DNA from: Herbaspirillum sp. GW103
Lineage (GTDB): Bacteria; Pseudomonadota; Gammaproteobacteria; Burkholderiales; Burkholderiaceae_D
Reading direction: 5' to 3'
Assembly (NCBI RefSeq): GCF_000261365.1
Contig: NZ_AJVC01000003.1
Location: forward strand, 868,001-932,000
Length of the DNA stretch: 64,000 nt
This document shows, one piece after another, positions 8,484 to 18,504 of this stretch (position 1 is its first letter; each line of letters opens with the position of its first letter). The notes beneath the pieces are model-generated. The model saw nothing but the letters and a program-made list of their open reading frames with translations, was not told the DNA's origin and did not search any database. The position numbers and the translations under genes are program-made.

Positions 8484-9398
8484 TCATTCCAGATTCTGCA
8501 CCTGCTCACGCATCTGGTCGATGAGCAGCTTCAGTTCCATGGAGGCATCGGCCAGCTCCTTGACGGCGGCCTTGGAGCCGACGGTATTGGCCTCGCGGTT
8601 CAGTTCCTGCATCATGAAGTCCAGTCGTTTGCCGACCTGGCCGCCCTTGTTGAGGATGTGGCGGGTTTCGGCCAGGTGGGCCGACAGACGCGCCAGCTCT
8701 TCGGCGATGTCGATGCGGATGCCGTAGAGGGTGACTTCCTGGCGGATGCGTTCCAGCGACTCTTCACGGGTGGCCACCGGGGCGGCGCCGTTCTGGGTCT
8801 GCAGGGCCAGACCCAGGGCTTCGGTCATGCGTTCGGTAGCCTTCTGCTGGAATTGCTCTACCAGCTGCGGCACCAGCGGGGTGATGCGGGCCACGATGGC
8901 TTCCATCGCATCCACCCGCGCCAGTATCACGGCTTGCAGGGCAGCACCTTCACGGGCGCGCGATTCGACGAAGGCGTCCAGCGTCTGCTGCATGGTGGAC
9001 AGGATGTCGGCTTGCAGGGTGTCCTGGCTGATTTCGGCCTCTTCCATCACGCCGGGCCAGCGCAGCAGCTCATTGATCGACAGCGGCGCGGCATCGGGGA
9101 ACTGGGCGCGCAGCTGGTCTTGCAGGCTGGCCAGCTGGCCTATCAAGGTGTGGTTCAGGGCCTGGCTGTTGCCACTGGCGACCTTGCGGCCGAAAGACAG
9201 ACGGCATTCCACCTTGCCACGCACCAGGCGGCCCATGATGGCTTCGCGCAGCATGGGTTCGACTGCGCGCAGGTCATCGTTGATGCGGAATTGCAGGTCG
9301 AGGAAGCGCGAATTGACGCTCTTCATTTCCAGGGTGACCGTGCCGGCAGTGGTTTCACGGGTGGTGACGGCATAGCCGGTCATGCTGTAGATGGTCAA
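8484..9398 (-). CDS. yicC: YicC/YloC family endoribonuclease, TTG start
   Basis: A 304-residue YicC-family protein, now regarded as an endoribonuclease family involved in RNA turnover. It begins [11 protein letters not shown], the classic family N-terminus, and ends with the conserved DUF1732 region ([20 protein letters not shown], then [16 protein letters not shown]). The start is taken as a TTG at 9398 because a GGAG lies 8 nt upstream; an ATG five codons later (9383) is the alternative. It is first in yicC-gmk-rpoZ-spoT and divergent from rph. Confidence 0.9.
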   Translation of the reverse strand: MTIYSMTGYAVTTRETTAGTVTLEMKSVNSRFLDLQFRINDDLRAVEPMLREAIMGRLVRGKVECRLSFGRKVASGNSQALNHTLIGQLASLQDQLRAQFPDAAPLSINELLRWPGVMEEAEISQDTLQADILSTMQQTLDAFVESRAREGAALQAVILARVDAMEAIVARITPLVPQLVEQFQQKATERMTEALGLALQTQNGAAPVATREESLERIRQEVTLYGIRIDIAEELARLSAHLAETRHILNKGGQVGKRLDFMMQELNREANTVGSKAAVKELADASMELKLLIDQMREQVQNLE

Positions 9399-9745
9399 GG
9401 TCGGGACTCCATAAAGCGGGCGGACGGCGCAGCCAGGGCGCGCCGGCGGATCGTGTTGCGGGTGGGGTGGGCGAGGGGCAGGGACTATGTTCGATGACCG
9501 ATGCCGCGACGGCAGGCATCGTGTTCCTTTACAATGCCGGACTTGAATGTTCCGGCGCTGCTTGCGGCCTGCCCGGGTGCCACCCGGTCGGAGCCCGCAT
9601 TTTAATGAAGTTTGGCGGCGCCGCGCTATCAAAAACATCAATCGGCCGGTTTTTGGCGGCGATTGGCCCCCGACAAGCCGCATTGTGCGCCCGTGGGCCG
9701 GCCCGCCCCCGGACCAGCCACGCTCAGACCAAGACAAGGAACACC
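9399..9745. other. Divergent intergenic region yicC/rph
   Basis: No gene is seen in these 347 bp. A TACAAT at 9530-9535 could be a -10 for rph but has no matching -35. There is a small perfect inverted repeat CCGGGT-GCC-ACCCGG (9573-9587) and an imperfect one with CAATCG/CGATTG arms near 9640-9666. The rph reading frame is open through most of it, but without homology or a ribosome site. Confidence 0.4.
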
Positions 9746-10474
9746 ATGACCACTTCCCACCGCCCCAGCGGCCGCAGCGTTTCGCAATTGCGCGACGTGC
9801 GCCTGACCCGCCAGTACACCAAGCACGCCGAAGGCTCGGTGCTGGTGGAGTTCGGTGATACGCGCGTGCTGTGCACCGCCTCCATCGAGGAAAAGGTCCC
9901 CGGCTTCCTCAAGGGCAAGGGACAAGGCTGGCTGACCGCCGAGTACGGCATGCTGCCGCGCTCCACCCATACCCGCATGGACCGCGAAGCCGCCAAGGGC
10001 AAGCAGTCCGGTCGCACCCAGGAAATCCAGCGCCTGATCGGCCGCGCCCTGCGCGCCGCCTTCGACCTGGAAGCTTTTGGCGAGCGCACCCTGCAACTGG
10101 ACTGTGACGTGCTGCAAGCCGATGGCGGTACCCGCACCGCCGCCATCACCGGTGCCATGGTGGCCGCCTATGACGCTTTCAACGTGCTCAAGTCGCGCGG
10201 CCTGATCGAGACCATTCCGGTCAAGCAATTCGTGGCGGCGATCTCGGTGGGCGTCTACCAGGGCGTGCCGGTGCTGGATCTGGACTACCTGGAAGACTCG
10301 GATTGTGATACCGACATGAATGTGGTCATGACCGATGGCGGCCACTTCGTCGAAGTGCAGGGCACCGCCGAAGGTGCGGCGTTCGATCGCGCCACCTTGA
10401 ACAGCCTGCTGGACCTGGCCCAGCAGGGCATCACCACGCTCAACGGCTTGCAGAAGCAGGCCCTGGGCCTGTAA
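9746..10474 (+). CDS. rph: Ribonuclease PH
   Basis: A phosphorolytic 3'-to-5' exoribonuclease that trims tRNA 3' ends. The 242-residue protein matches full-length RNase PH ([73 protein letters not shown]). It is not truncated like the E. coli K-12 allele. The start at 9746 has AAGGA 5 nt upstream (9736-9740). The frame is open for 93 codons further upstream, but that part has no family similarity. Confidence 0.95.
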   Translation: MTTSHRPSGRSVSQLRDVRLTRQYTKHAEGSVLVEFGDTRVLCTASIEEKVPGFLKGKGQGWLTAEYGMLPRSTHTRMDREAAKGKQSGRTQEIQRLIGRALRAAFDLEAFGERTLQLDCDVLQADGGTRTAAITGAMVAAYDAFNVLKSRGLIETIPVKQFVAAISVGVYQGVPVLDLDYLEDSDCDTDMNVVMTDGGHFVEVQGTAEGAAFDRATLNSLLDLAQQGITTLNGLQKQALGL

Positions 10475-10532
10475 GCCCCGGCCACGTCCCGGCGCAAATC
10501 GCCGTACAATGCGGTTGAGAAGCGATATGAAC

Positions 10533-10567
10533 AAAAACGCCATGTGCCACACCGACATGGCGTTTTT
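10533..10567 (+). terminator. Rho-independent terminator after rph
   Basis: AAAAACGCCATGT (10533-10545) pairs perfectly with ACATGGCGTTTTT (10555-10567). This gives a 13-bp stem with a 9-nt loop, ending in a T-run. The flanking A-run makes it potentially active in both directions. Confidence 0.85.
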
Positions 10568-10628
10568 CATTGGAGACGCGGTGGCGAAGATGCCCATCCC
10601 GCGCGCTCCGTAGAGATCAGGACCAGAC

Positions 10629-11219
10629 ATGCAGCCCAAGCAAAAGATCGTGATGGCGTCCAACAACGCCGGCAAACTGAAGGAATTCGCCAGTCTCCTG
10701 GGCGAGATCGGACTGGACGTCCGCCCCCAGGGCGAGTTCGACGTACCCGAGGCGGAGGAGCCCTTCGGCACCTTCGTCGAGAACGCGCTGGCCAAGGCCC
10801 GCCATGCCGCCCGCCTGACCGGCCTGCCGGCGCTGGCCGATGATTCCGGGGTCTGCGTCAATGCCCTGGGCGGTGCGCCGGGCGTATACTCCGCCCGCTA
10901 TGCCGGCGAGCCCAAGTCGGACGCCAACAACAACGCCAGGCTCATCGCCGAGCTGGCAGCGCATGCCGACAAGTCCGCCTATTACTATTGTGTGCTGGTC
11001 TATGTGCGTCATGCCGACGATCCGCAGCCGGTCATCGCCGATGGCCTCTGGAAGGGCGAGATCATCGATCAGCCGCGCGGGCAGGGCGGTTTTGGCTATG
11101 ACCCGTACTTCCTGCTGCCTGCGTTGGGCAAGACCGCTGCCGAACTCACGGCGGCCGAGAAAAATGCCGTCTCCCATCGTGGGCAAGCCCTGCGTGCCCT
11201 GGTCGGGAAGCTGGCATGA
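10629..11219 (+). CDS. rdgB: dITP/XTP pyrophosphatase (RdgB/HAM1 family)
   Basis: Hydrolyses non-canonical purine triphosphates such as dITP and XTP to keep them out of DNA. The 196-residue protein has the family motifs MASNNAGKLKEF, TFVENALAKARHAA, LADDSGVCVNALGGAPGVYS, GFGYDPYF and SHRGQAL. It overlaps hemW by four bases (ATGA at 11216-11219), indicating translational coupling. Confidence 0.95.
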   Translation: MQPKQKIVMASNNAGKLKEFASLLGEIGLDVRPQGEFDVPEAEEPFGTFVENALAKARHAARLTGLPALADDSGVCVNALGGAPGVYSARYAGEPKSDANNNARLIAELAAHADKSAYYYCVLVYVRHADDPQPVIADGLWKGEIIDQPRGQGGFGYDPYFLLPALGKTAAELTAAEKNAVSHRGQALRALVGKLA

Positions 11220-12460
11220 TCCCGATCAAGCCGGTACCGGCCGATATCCCGGCCAGCCGCGCGGCCAGCGGCCCGGCCCAGGCCGCGCTGGCCTTTTTGA
11301 AGCCGGGCAGCCTGCAGCTGACGGCCTTGCCGCCTTTGTCGCTTTACGTGCATTTCCCCTGGTGCGTGCGCAAGTGCCCTTATTGCGACTTCAATTCCCA
11401 TGAAGTGAAGGGCAGTTTCCCGGAAGAGGCTTATCTGGATGCGCTGCGCAGTGATCTGGAGCAGTCACTGCCGCTGATCTGGGGACGCAAGATCCACACC
11501 ATCTTCATCGGTGGTGGCACCCCCAGCCTGCTGTCGGCGGCCGGCCTGGACCGCCTGCTGTCCGATCTGCGCACCTTGCTGCCCTTCGATAACGACATCG
11601 AGATCAACATGGAAGCCAATCCGGGGACCTTCGAGGCTGACAAGTTCCGCTCCTATCGGGACAGCGGCGTCAACCGCCTCTCCATTGGCATCCAGAGCTT
11701 CAACAGCCGGCATCTGCATGCCCTGGGGCGCATCCATGATGGCGATCAGGCGCGCAAGGCGGTGGAGATCGCGCACGCCAACTTCGACAATTTCAACCTC
11801 GACCTGATGTACGCGCTGCCGCAGCAGACGCTGGAAGAGGCCCGCACCGACATCGCCACGGCCATCGGCTTTGCACCGCCGCATCTGTCGCTGTACCACC
11901 TGACGCTGGAGCCCAACACGCTCTTTGCCAAGTATCCGCCGCCGGTGCCGGATGACGACACCAGCGCCGACATGCAGGACATGATCGCCGAGCTGACCAA
12001 TGCTGCCGGCTACGCCAACTATGAAGTCTCGGCCTACGCCCAGCCCAAGCGCCGCGCCCGGCACAATCTGAATTACTGGCAGTTCGGCGACTACCTCGGC
12101 ATCGGTGCGGGGGCGCATTCCAAGCTATCCTTCCCGCATCGCATCGTGCGCCAGATGCGGTACAAGCATCCCCAGGCCTATCTGGACCATGCCCGGGCCG
12201 GTACGCACATTCAGGAGGAAGCCGAAATCGGCCGTGATGCCCTGGGCTTCGAATTCATGCTCAATGCCTTGCGCCTGACCGAAGGATTCTCACCGAATCT
12301 CTTTGCCGAGCGTACCGGCATGAGCTTGAACCAGATCGGGAAAGCGCTCGACCTGGCCGAGCAGAAAGGCATGTTGTATCGCGATCACGCTTTGATCCGG
12401 CCAAGCGATCTCGGACGTCGTTTTCTGAATGATTTGCAGGAAATTTTCTTGTCAGAGTAA
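11216..12460 (+). CDS. hemW: Radical SAM heme chaperone HemW
   Basis: A 414-residue HemW (YggW) protein, related to oxygen-independent coproporphyrinogen oxidase HemN but acting as a heme chaperone. The radical-SAM cluster motif C50-x3-C54-x2-C57 lacks the fourth cysteine found in HemN. The HNxxYW signature (HNLNYWQFGDYLGIGAG) is present. A C-terminal HemN-type winged-helix domain follows (LGFEFMLNALRLTEGF). Start and coupling with rdgB are set by the ATGA overlap. The first ~40 residues form a non-conserved extension. Confidence 0.93.
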   Translation: MIPIKPVPADIPASRAASGPAQAALAFLKPGSLQLTALPPLSLYVHFPWCVRKCPYCDFNSHEVKGSFPEEAYLDALRSDLEQSLPLIWGRKIHTIFIGGGTPSLLSAAGLDRLLSDLRTLLPFDNDIEINMEANPGTFEADKFRSYRDSGVNRLSIGIQSFNSRHLHALGRIHDGDQARKAVEIAHANFDNFNLDLMYALPQQTLEEARTDIATAIGFAPPHLSLYHLTLEPNTLFAKYPPPVPDDDTSADMQDMIAELTNAAGYANYEVSAYAQPKRRARHNLNYWQFGDYLGIGAGAHSKLSFPHRIVRQMRYKHPQAYLDHARAGTHIQEEAEIGRDALGFEFMLNALRLTEGFSPNLFAERTGMSLNQIGKALDLAEQKGMLYRDHALIRPSDLGRRFLNDLQEIFLSE

Positions 12461-12483
12461 AGCCATGTTGCAAGGTGGCTTTT
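12459..12483 (+). terminator. Possible terminator after hemW
   Basis: AAAGCCA (12459-12465) pairs with TGGCTTT (12476-12482) around a 10-nt loop, starting inside the hemW stop region. The stem is short, and the next 70 bp are strongly AT-rich (for example around 12484-12560), unusual for this window. Confidence 0.45.
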
Positions 12484-12602
12484 ATCAGGTATATTTAGAA
12501 AAAATTTAATTTTAATTAAGTATTCTGCTGGGAAACTTGTTAATATTCTTTTAACATTGCAGAGCGTCTCAGCAAATCGATGCGGCGCGCCACGATAAAA
12601 AT

Positions 12603-13802
12603 ATGGCTGTTCAGGATAAAAGCGTTCCATTTCCACTCGTGTTTTTGCAGCCCGTTGCGGACGTTCATCACGTCTGGACCGCGTTGTCGCTGCACATTTC
12701 ACCTGCGGTGGAAGACGACAATGCCTTGCTGTCTCGCCTGTTCAATGAATTTGACCTGCATGACGCACTGGGCGGCCTGAGCTGCATCATCCCGGTGCGT
12801 GATCCGGCGGTCTTCGCGCCGGAATTCCAGCACGAGATTCCGCAAGGTCAGCTCGCATTGCGCGTGCCGGTTGAGCATTGCGTCGATCCCGGCAAGATCG
12901 ATGCCCTGGACTGGCTCTACAGCCGGGGTTTTGCCATCATCGCTGATGGCTTGCCGGCACAGGGGGCCAGTGTCTTCCCCTTCGTCGAATCGATGGCGCT
13001 GGACGCCGGTGTCGGCCACCTGCCTGAAACGGGTCAATGGCTGCAACGCCTGCGCGGTCCGCATCTGGCCGAGAACGTGGGCGATGCGATTCAGTTCGAT
13101 GCCTGCCGGGTGGAAGGTTTTCGCTGGTTCTCGGGCGACTACGCCCTGCATCCCGACAGCCGCCTGTCGCAAAAGAATTCCATTTCCCGTGCGCGCCTGC
13201 TCAAGCTGCTTGAGCTGGTGGCGCGCGATGCCGACGCCAATGAACTGGAATCCCTGTTGAAGCAGGATCCGGCCTTGTCCTATCAGCTTTTCAAGCTGGT
13301 CAGCTCGGCCGCCTTCGGCTTCTCGGCGCATATCACCAATTTCACCCAGGCCATCAACCTGCTGGGCCGTCGCCAGCTGCAGCGCTGGCTGCAATTGCTG
13401 CTGTATGCGCGCTTCCCCGGCGACGAGTCGGCCAATCCGCTGCTGCCGCGCGCGGCAGCCCGTGCGGCGATGATGGAGGCGATGGCACAGAAGGTCACCT
13501 GCACCCAGGAAGAACTGGATCGGGCCTTCATCACCGGCATGTTCTCGCTGCTGGACATCCTGCTGGGCATGCCGCTCAATGACATCATCGAGCCGCTCAA
13601 GCTGCCGGTGGATATCGTCAATGCGCTGGTGCATCGCAGCGGTCGGCTGGGCAAGCTGCTGGACGTGGTCGAGCGCTCCGAAGATGGCCGCATTCCGCTG
13701 CGCCACGTGGATCTGGATGCGGCCGGTCTTGATGCCGAGGTGTATTGCCGTTGTCTGATCCAGGCCTTCAATTGGGCTACACGCGTCAGTACTGAGGCGT
13801 GA
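12603..13802 (+). CDS. EAL-like/HDOD domain signalling protein
   Basis: A 399-residue protein of the YuxH type. The N-terminal half is a degenerate EAL-like domain ([19 protein letters not shown], then [18 protein letters not shown]) lacking the EAL and DDFG catalytic motifs. The C-terminal half from about residue 195 is an HDOD domain ([56 protein letters not shown]). Such proteins act as signalling scaffolds rather than enzymes. The stop codon overlaps the start of the next gene, so the two are made together. Confidence 0.85.
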   Translation: MAVQDKSVPFPLVFLQPVADVHHVWTALSLHISPAVEDDNALLSRLFNEFDLHDALGGLSCIIPVRDPAVFAPEFQHEIPQGQLALRVPVEHCVDPGKIDALDWLYSRGFAIIADGLPAQGASVFPFVESMALDAGVGHLPETGQWLQRLRGPHLAENVGDAIQFDACRVEGFRWFSGDYALHPDSRLSQKNSISRARLLKLLELVARDADANELESLLKQDPALSYQLFKLVSSAAFGFSAHITNFTQAINLLGRRQLQRWLQLLLYARFPGDESANPLLPRAAARAAMMEAMAQKVTCTQEELDRAFITGMFSLLDILLGMPLNDIIEPLKLPVDIVNALVHRSGRLGKLLDVVERSEDGRIPLRHVDLDAAGLDAEVYCRCLIQAFNWATRVSTEA

Positions 13803-15880
13803 TGACGATGATTTCCTCCGTGGGCACTGACGATCTGGCATGCTGTTCGGCACTGCTGGACGCCATGCAGAGCCTGCAGGGCATGGCCCTGCATGCCGCA
13901 CTCGGAGGGATTGCGTCGGGTTTTCTCAAGCGTCCCGGTGGACGCTATGTCCTCAGCCCGCCAATGGAAGCGCCCAACGGGCTGTGCCAGGCGGTGGAGC
14001 ATGAGGGCGCCCAGTTCGGTTACTTCGTCTTCCCGGCCCTGACCCGTCCTTACACCGAGCTGGAGCGCACCCGCCTGACCATGCTGGCGGCCTTCCTGGG
14101 CCGACTGATGCAGCGTCGCGCCGAGACCGACAAGCGCGCCCGCTCGCTGGACCAGATCGAGGCCAAGCTGGAGCAGCAGGCGCAGATCCTCAATCAGATG
14201 CACGAGTCCGTCATCACCATGGACCCGGCCGGTTTCATCACCAGCTGGAACCGGGGCGCCGAGCAGCTCTTCGGTTACAGTGCGCTGGAGGCCATCGGTC
14301 GCAATGTGCTGTTCCTCTATGAGAACGAAGAGCAAGAGGATTGCCTGCACGACCTGTTCCTGGAGCAGGGCGGCCGCGAAATGGAAGTGCGTCGCCGCAA
14401 GAAGTCCGGCGAGGTGTTCTGGGCCAGTCTGTCTTTGTCGGTCATGCGCGACCAGAATGGCCATCCGATCGGTCTGATCGGTTATCTCAACGACATCACC
14501 GAACGCAAGAATGCCGAAAAGCTGATCCATCACCTGGCCTATTACGACGCGCTGACCGGACTGCCCAACCGCACCTTGCTCACGCGCACGGTCGACCAGG
14601 CGCTCACGGAAGCGCGTCATGAAGACATGCACGGCTGCGTGATGTTCATCGACCTGAACCGTTTCAAGCCCATCAACGACACCTTGGGTCACGTCGCCGG
14701 CGACATGCTGCTGGTGGAAGTGGCCATCCGCCTGCGTCGTGCCTTGCGCGAGCAGGACGTGGTGGCGCGCCTGGGGGCTGATGAATTCGCGGTGGCGCTG
14801 TTCGACATCGACAAGGACTATCACCCCGGCTTCGTCGCCCAGAAACTGCTGGCCGTATTTGATGATCCCTTCTTCATCGACGGCCATGAGCTGCGCGTGG
14901 GCGCCAGCATTGGCGTGAGCATGTATCCGGAAGACGCCACCGATACCGAAACCCTGCTGCGACTGGCCGACATCGCCATGTATCGTGCCAAGCAGGGCGG
15001 CGACAACAATGAAGGCGGCTACGTCTACTACAGCGAAGAGATGAACCGCAACACGCTGGACCTGTTGCGCATCGAAACCGGCCTGCTGCACGCCTTCGAA
15101 TACAACGAACTGCTGCTGTATTACCAGCCCAAGGTGGATATGAACACCTTGGCCATCACCGGTGGCGAAGCCCTGGTGCGCTGGCAGCATCCGGAGCGCG
15201 GACTGTTGCTGCCGGGCGAATTCATCCCGATTGCTGAAGAAACGGGTCTGATCGTCCAGCTCAGTGACTGGGTACTGGATGCCGTGTGCCGACAGGCGCG
15301 TTCATGGCGGGATGCCGGCCTGGCGCCGATCCGCATCGCCCTGAACGTGACGGCGCGTGAATTCACCCGCTCGCTGCCGGATCGCGTGCGTGCCGCCCTG
15401 AACCGCCATTCGCTCAGCGGCGACTGGCTGGAGCTGGAAATCACCGAAAGCATGCTGATGCACAGCACCGATCGCGTCATTTCCATCATGGAAAAGATCT
15501 GTAGTCTGGGTATCACGATTTCGCTGGATGATTTCGGCACCGGCTATTCCAGCCTGTCCTATCTGAAGCGTTTCCCCATCAATACGCTCAAGATTGACCG
15601 TTCCTTCACCATGGGCATTCCGGACGATACCAATGACTGCGCCATTGCCAGCGCCATCATCGGCATCGCCAAGCAATTGCGCCACAAGGTCATTGCTGAA
15701 GGCGTGGAGACTGAAAAACAGTTCAACTTCCTGCGCGAGGCCGGTTGCAATGAATTGCAGGGCTTCCTGTTCTCGCGCCCGATTCCTGCTGCGGACTTCC
15801 ATGCCATGCTGCTGGAGGGGCGCAAGCTCAACGTCGCACCGGATACGATCCCGCCGGCCACCGGTCTTCCTGACCAATGA
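13802..15880 (+). CDS. PAS-GGDEF-EAL protein, probable c-di-GMP phosphodiesterase
   Basis: A 692-residue soluble signalling protein. A GAF-like N-terminus (about 1-110) is followed by a PAS domain (about 125-240; [28 protein letters not shown]), a GGDEF domain ([26 protein letters not shown]) and an EAL domain. The GGDEF signature reads GADEF, so the second glycine is replaced and diguanylate cyclase activity is doubtful. The EAL domain keeps [31 protein letters not shown] and AEGVET, so phosphodiesterase activity is likely. No membrane segment is seen. The start overlaps the upstream stop (TGATG); a GTG one codon earlier (13799) is possible. Confidence 0.92.
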   Translation: MTMISSVGTDDLACCSALLDAMQSLQGMALHAALGGIASGFLKRPGGRYVLSPPMEAPNGLCQAVEHEGAQFGYFVFPALTRPYTELERTRLTMLAAFLGRLMQRRAETDKRARSLDQIEAKLEQQAQILNQMHESVITMDPAGFITSWNRGAEQLFGYSALEAIGRNVLFLYENEEQEDCLHDLFLEQGGREMEVRRRKKSGEVFWASLSLSVMRDQNGHPIGLIGYLNDITERKNAEKLIHHLAYYDALTGLPNRTLLTRTVDQALTEARHEDMHGCVMFIDLNRFKPINDTLGHVAGDMLLVEVAIRLRRALREQDVVARLGADEFAVALFDIDKDYHPGFVAQKLLAVFDDPFFIDGHELRVGASIGVSMYPEDATDTETLLRLADIAMYRAKQGGDNNEGGYVYYSEEMNRNTLDLLRIETGLLHAFEYNELLLYYQPKVDMNTLAITGGEALVRWQHPERGLLLPGEFIPIAEETGLIVQLSDWVLDAVCRQARSWRDAGLAPIRIALNVTAREFTRSLPDRVRAALNRHSLSGDWLELEITESMLMHSTDRVISIMEKICSLGITISLDDFGTGYSSLSYLKRFPINTLKIDRSFTMGIPDDTNDCAIASAIIGIAKQLRHKVIAEGVETEKQFNFLREAGCNELQGFLFSRPIPAADFHAMLLEGRKLNVAPDTIPPATGLPDQ

Positions 15881-15996
15881 TGCCAATGATGCCAGTGAGC
15901 GGGCAGCGCCTTCTCGCTGGTCGGCTTCCTGCTGTCTTCCTCAACTGACGATTTGTCCTCTGCCTGGGCCTGGTCCGGGAGCGTGTTGCCGGAAAC

Positions 15997-16024
15997 TTGA
16001 TACCTTCGGGCATTCTCTAGAACT
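15997..16024 (+). promoter_or_regulatory. Candidate sodC promoter
   Basis: TTGATA (15997-16002) and TAGAAC (16019-16024) are 16 bp apart and lie 116 bp upstream of sodC. The match is moderate. The rest of the 259-bp gap holds no gene. Confidence 0.35.
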
Positions 16025-16139
16025 TTTTCGGTCTGAGGGGAGAATGTTGTCCAGATTTCATCGCGGATTTCGCCGGTTTTCCGTGTGCTGCCGTGTCAGT
16101 GCTTATTCTTCACCTTTCAACCAACGAAGGAGAATGACC

Positions 16140-16676
16140 ATGAAACAACGTATAGCATTGCTGGCCCTGTTGGCCGGCGCATCTGCGGCTTCGGCCGCCA
16201 TGGCTGCCGGTGAGTCTGTCAAGGTGGCGCTGAACCTGGTCAATGGCCAGGGGGTGGTCTCCCCGGCGGGGGAGGTGACCATCAGCCAGACGCCTTATGG
16301 ATTGGTATTCCAGCCGGCGTTGTCGGGCTTGCCTGCCGGTGTGCACGGCTTCCATCTGCATCAGAACGCTTCCTGCGCGCCGCAGGAAAAGGATGGAAAG
16401 ATGGAGGCGGCACTGGCTGCGGGTGGTCACTGGGATCCGCAGCAGACCGGTCAGCATGAAGGTCCGTACGGCCAGGGGCATCTGGGCGATTTGCCGGCGC
16501 TTTACGTTACGGCTGACGGCAAGGCCAACTATCCGGTGCTGGCACCGCGCCTGAAGACCCTGGATCAGGTCCGTGGGCATGCGCTGATGGTGCACGTGGG
16601 CGGGGATAATCACGCGGATCATCCGGCGGCGTTGGGTGGTGGGGGTGCGCGACTGGCGTGTGGTGTGATCCAGTAG
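16140..16676 (+). CDS. sodC: Periplasmic Cu/Zn superoxide dismutase
   Basis: Dismutes superoxide in the periplasm. The 178-residue precursor has a signal peptide ([22 protein letters not shown]). Metal ligands are in the expected order: H72 and H74 ([10 protein letters not shown]), H97, H106, H114 and D117 ([15 protein letters not shown]), and H152 ([13 protein letters not shown]). Cys79 and Cys174 can form the conserved disulfide. GAAGGAG lies 7 nt before the ATG at 16140; an ATG two codons earlier is too close to it. Confidence 0.95.
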   Translation: MKQRIALLALLAGASAASAAMAAGESVKVALNLVNGQGVVSPAGEVTISQTPYGLVFQPALSGLPAGVHGFHLHQNASCAPQEKDGKMEAALAAGGHWDPQQTGQHEGPYGQGHLGDLPALYVTADGKANYPVLAPRLKTLDQVRGHALMVHVGGDNHADHPAALGGGGARLACGVIQ

Positions 16677-16779
16677 GGATGTGGCCTTCCGGGCCTGAGT
16701 ATGGGGCCGGGATCAGGTGGAGCGTTGCCATCAATCTTCAAGATAACTAGAACCCATTTCTGTAGTTTCCAATGACTGG

Positions 16780-16917
16780 CTATGCGGCAATTGCTTTAGG
16801 CGGCTTGATCAAGCTTTCTGCAGGAATGCCGAGTCCTTGGTTTGGCTTCCAGATCAAGCGATGGCGAAAATAATAGACGCCGTGGCGAGATTGATGGATT
16901 CCGCTGGGGATTCGCAT
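16780..16917 (-). pseudogene. Integrase-like N-terminal remnant next to tRNA-Ser
   Basis: A 45-codon minus-strand frame reads MRIPSGIHQSRHGVYYFRHR and then loses resemblance to anything known. The pattern 'SGI..SRHGVYYFRHR' is like the first strand of the arm-binding domain of many phage-type tyrosine integrases. The position fits: it begins about 97 bp beyond the 3' end of tRNA-Ser, and integrase genes usually sit there. The catalytic domain is absent, so this would be a decayed or deleted element. The match is short and the call is tentative. The rest of 16677-16975 shows no gene. Confidence 0.35.
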
Positions 16918-16975
16918 GGGCCTTTTACTGAAAAAGGGAGGGGGCCTGCGGGCGACTCCACATCCGAAAACCAAA

Positions 16976-17004
16976 TAAAAAAGCCCCTGTAAAAACAGGG
17001 GCTT
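16976..17004 (-). terminator. Terminator of tRNA-Ser
   Basis: AAGCCCCTGT (16981-16990) pairs with ACAGGGGCTT (16995-17004) around an AAAA loop. Read on the minus strand, the stem is followed by a T-rich tail from the A-run at 16976-16982. It lies 9 bp after the tRNA 3' end. Confidence 0.85.
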
Positions 17005-17013
17005 AGTAATGCT

Positions 17014-17107
17014 TGGCGGAGACGGAGGGATTCGAACCCTCGATACAGGTTTAAGCCCGTATGCTTCCTTAGCAGGGAAGTGCCTTCGACCACTCGGCCA
17101 CGTCTCC
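17014..17107 (-). tRNA. tRNA-Ser (anticodon GCT)
   Basis: Reads on the minus strand as a 94-nt class II tRNA with encoded CCA. The acceptor arms GGAGACG and CGTCTCC pair fully. The anticodon arm CTTCC-CTGCTAA-GGAAG gives GCT (reads AGC/AGT). A long variable arm follows (ATACGGGCTTAAACCTGTAT), and the T arm GAGGG-TTCGAAT-CCCTC is complete. A near-consensus promoter and a terminator flank it, so it is a single-gene unit. Confidence 0.96.
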
Positions 17108-17156
17108 ACACTGAAGGCAGTTATCGCATTGCTGCGTTGCCTCAGCGAAGACCGAG

Positions 17157-17185
17157 ATAATATCTTCTCATTTGCATCCGGTCAA
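17157..17185 (-). promoter_or_regulatory. Strong sigma-70 promoter of tRNA-Ser
   Basis: On the minus strand, TTGACC (17180-17185) and TATTAT (17157-17162) are separated by exactly 17 bp. They are correctly placed about 50 bp upstream of the mature tRNA. Confidence 0.75.
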
Positions 17186-17250
17186 CAGTGGTCTTGCAAA
17201 TAATCACCGTTTTTTCACCGCTACGGTCTTCGCCTTGAACGGCGCTTGAT

Positions 17251-18504
17251 TTACTTGGCGCTGTCCAGGTCGAAAGCCTTGTGCAGAGCGCGCACGGCCA
17301 GCTCCATGTACTTCTCGTCGATCAGTACCGAGATCTTGATTTCCGAGGTGGAGATCATCTGGATGTTCACGCCTTCTTCGGACAGGGTGCGGAACATCTG
17401 CGAAGCGATACCCACATGGCTGCGCATGCCCACGCCCACCACCGAGACCTTGGAGACCTTGGTGTCGCCATTGATGGCTGCCGCACCGATGTGCGCCTTG
17501 ACGCTGCTGTTCAACACTTCCACGGCCTTGGCGTATTCGGCGCGCGGGACCGTGAAGGTGAAGTCGGTCTTGCCTTCCACCGACTGGTTCTGGATGATCA
17601 TGTCCACTTCGATGTTGGCATCGGCCACCGGGCCCAGGATCTGGTAGGCGATGCCCGGACGGTCGGGCACGCCCAGCACGGTGATCTTGGCTTCGTCGCG
17701 GCTGAAGGCGATGCCGGTGATGGTTGCTTGTTCCATGTTCTTGTCTTCCTCAAACGAAATCAGGGTGCCGGAGGCGGCTTCTTCGGCCAGCGGCGTGAGC
17801 GGGTCGGTCAGCGACGACAGCACCCGGGTCGGCATCTTGTAGTTGCCGGCAAATTCCACGGAGCGGATCTGCAGGACCTTGGAACCCAGGGAGGCCATTT
17901 CCAGCATCTCCTCGAAGGTCACGGTCTTCAGACGACGGGCGTCGCTCACCACGCGCGGGTCGGTGGTGTAGACACCATCCACGTCGGTGTAGATCAGGCA
18001 TTCGGCAGCCTTCATGGCTGCGGCCACGGCAACGGCCGAGGTGTCCGAGCCGCCACGGCCCAGGGTGGTGATGTTGCCGTCGGCGTCCACCCCCTGGAAG
18101 CCAGTGATGATGACGACCTTGCCGGCATTCAGATCCTTGCGCACCTTGGCGTCATCAATGGAGCGGATACGCGCCTTGGTGAAGGCCGAGTCCGTCTTGA
18201 TGGGCACTTGCCAGCCGGCATAGGAGACAGCCTGCTTGCCCAGCGCCTGCAGGGCAATGGCCAGGAGCGCCACCGAGACCTGTTCGCCGGTCGAGGCCAG
18301 CATGTCCAGCTCGCGGCCGTCGGGCTGGGCCATGATTTCCTTGGCCATGCCCAGGAGGCGGTTGGTTTCACCAGACATCGCCGAAGGCACGACAACGATC
18401 TGATGGCCGGCGTCGTGCCATTTGGCAACGCGCTTTGCGACATTCTGGATGCGCTCGATCGAGCCCATCGAGGTGCCGCCGTATTTGTGAACGTATAAAG
18501 CCAT
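17251..18504 (-). CDS. lysC: Aspartate kinase
   Basis: Phosphorylates aspartate, the first step towards lysine, methionine, threonine and diaminopimelate. The 417-residue protein has the kinase N-terminus ALYVHKYGGTSMGSIERI, the substrate loop TLGRGGSDTSAVA, and DVDGVYTTDPRVV. Two C-terminal ACT domains follow (ITGIAFSRDEAKITVLGVPD and VSKVSVVGVGMRSHVGIA), which would bind lysine/threonine for feedback inhibition. The start is the ATG at 18504; an upstream in-frame start at 18537 adds only a non-conserved tail. It is monocistronic here, while the other lysine-pathway genes are near 36-40 kb. Confidence 0.95.
   Translation of the reverse strand: MALYVHKYGGTSMGSIERIQNVAKRVAKWHDAGHQIVVVPSAMSGETNRLLGMAKEIMAQPDGRELDMLASTGEQVSVALLAIALQALGKQAVSYAGWQVPIKTDSAFTKARIRSIDDAKVRKDLNAGKVVIITGFQGVDADGNITTLGRGGSDTSAVAVAAAMKAAECLIYTDVDGVYTTDPRVVSDARRLKTVTFEEMLEMASLGSKVLQIRSVEFAGNYKMPTRVLSSLTDPLTPLAEEAASGTLISFEEDKNMEQATITGIAFSRDEAKITVLGVPDRPGIAYQILGPVADANIEVDMIIQNQSVEGKTDFTFTVPRAEYAKAVEVLNSSVKAHIGAAAINGDTKVSKVSVVGVGMRSHVGIASQMFRTLSEEGVNIQMISTSEIKISVLIDEKYMELAVRALHKAFDLDSAK

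Noticed and set aside
16677..16760. Possible terminator after sodC
   Set aside because: Only 4-bp GGCC self-pairs are present; no stable stem with a T-run.
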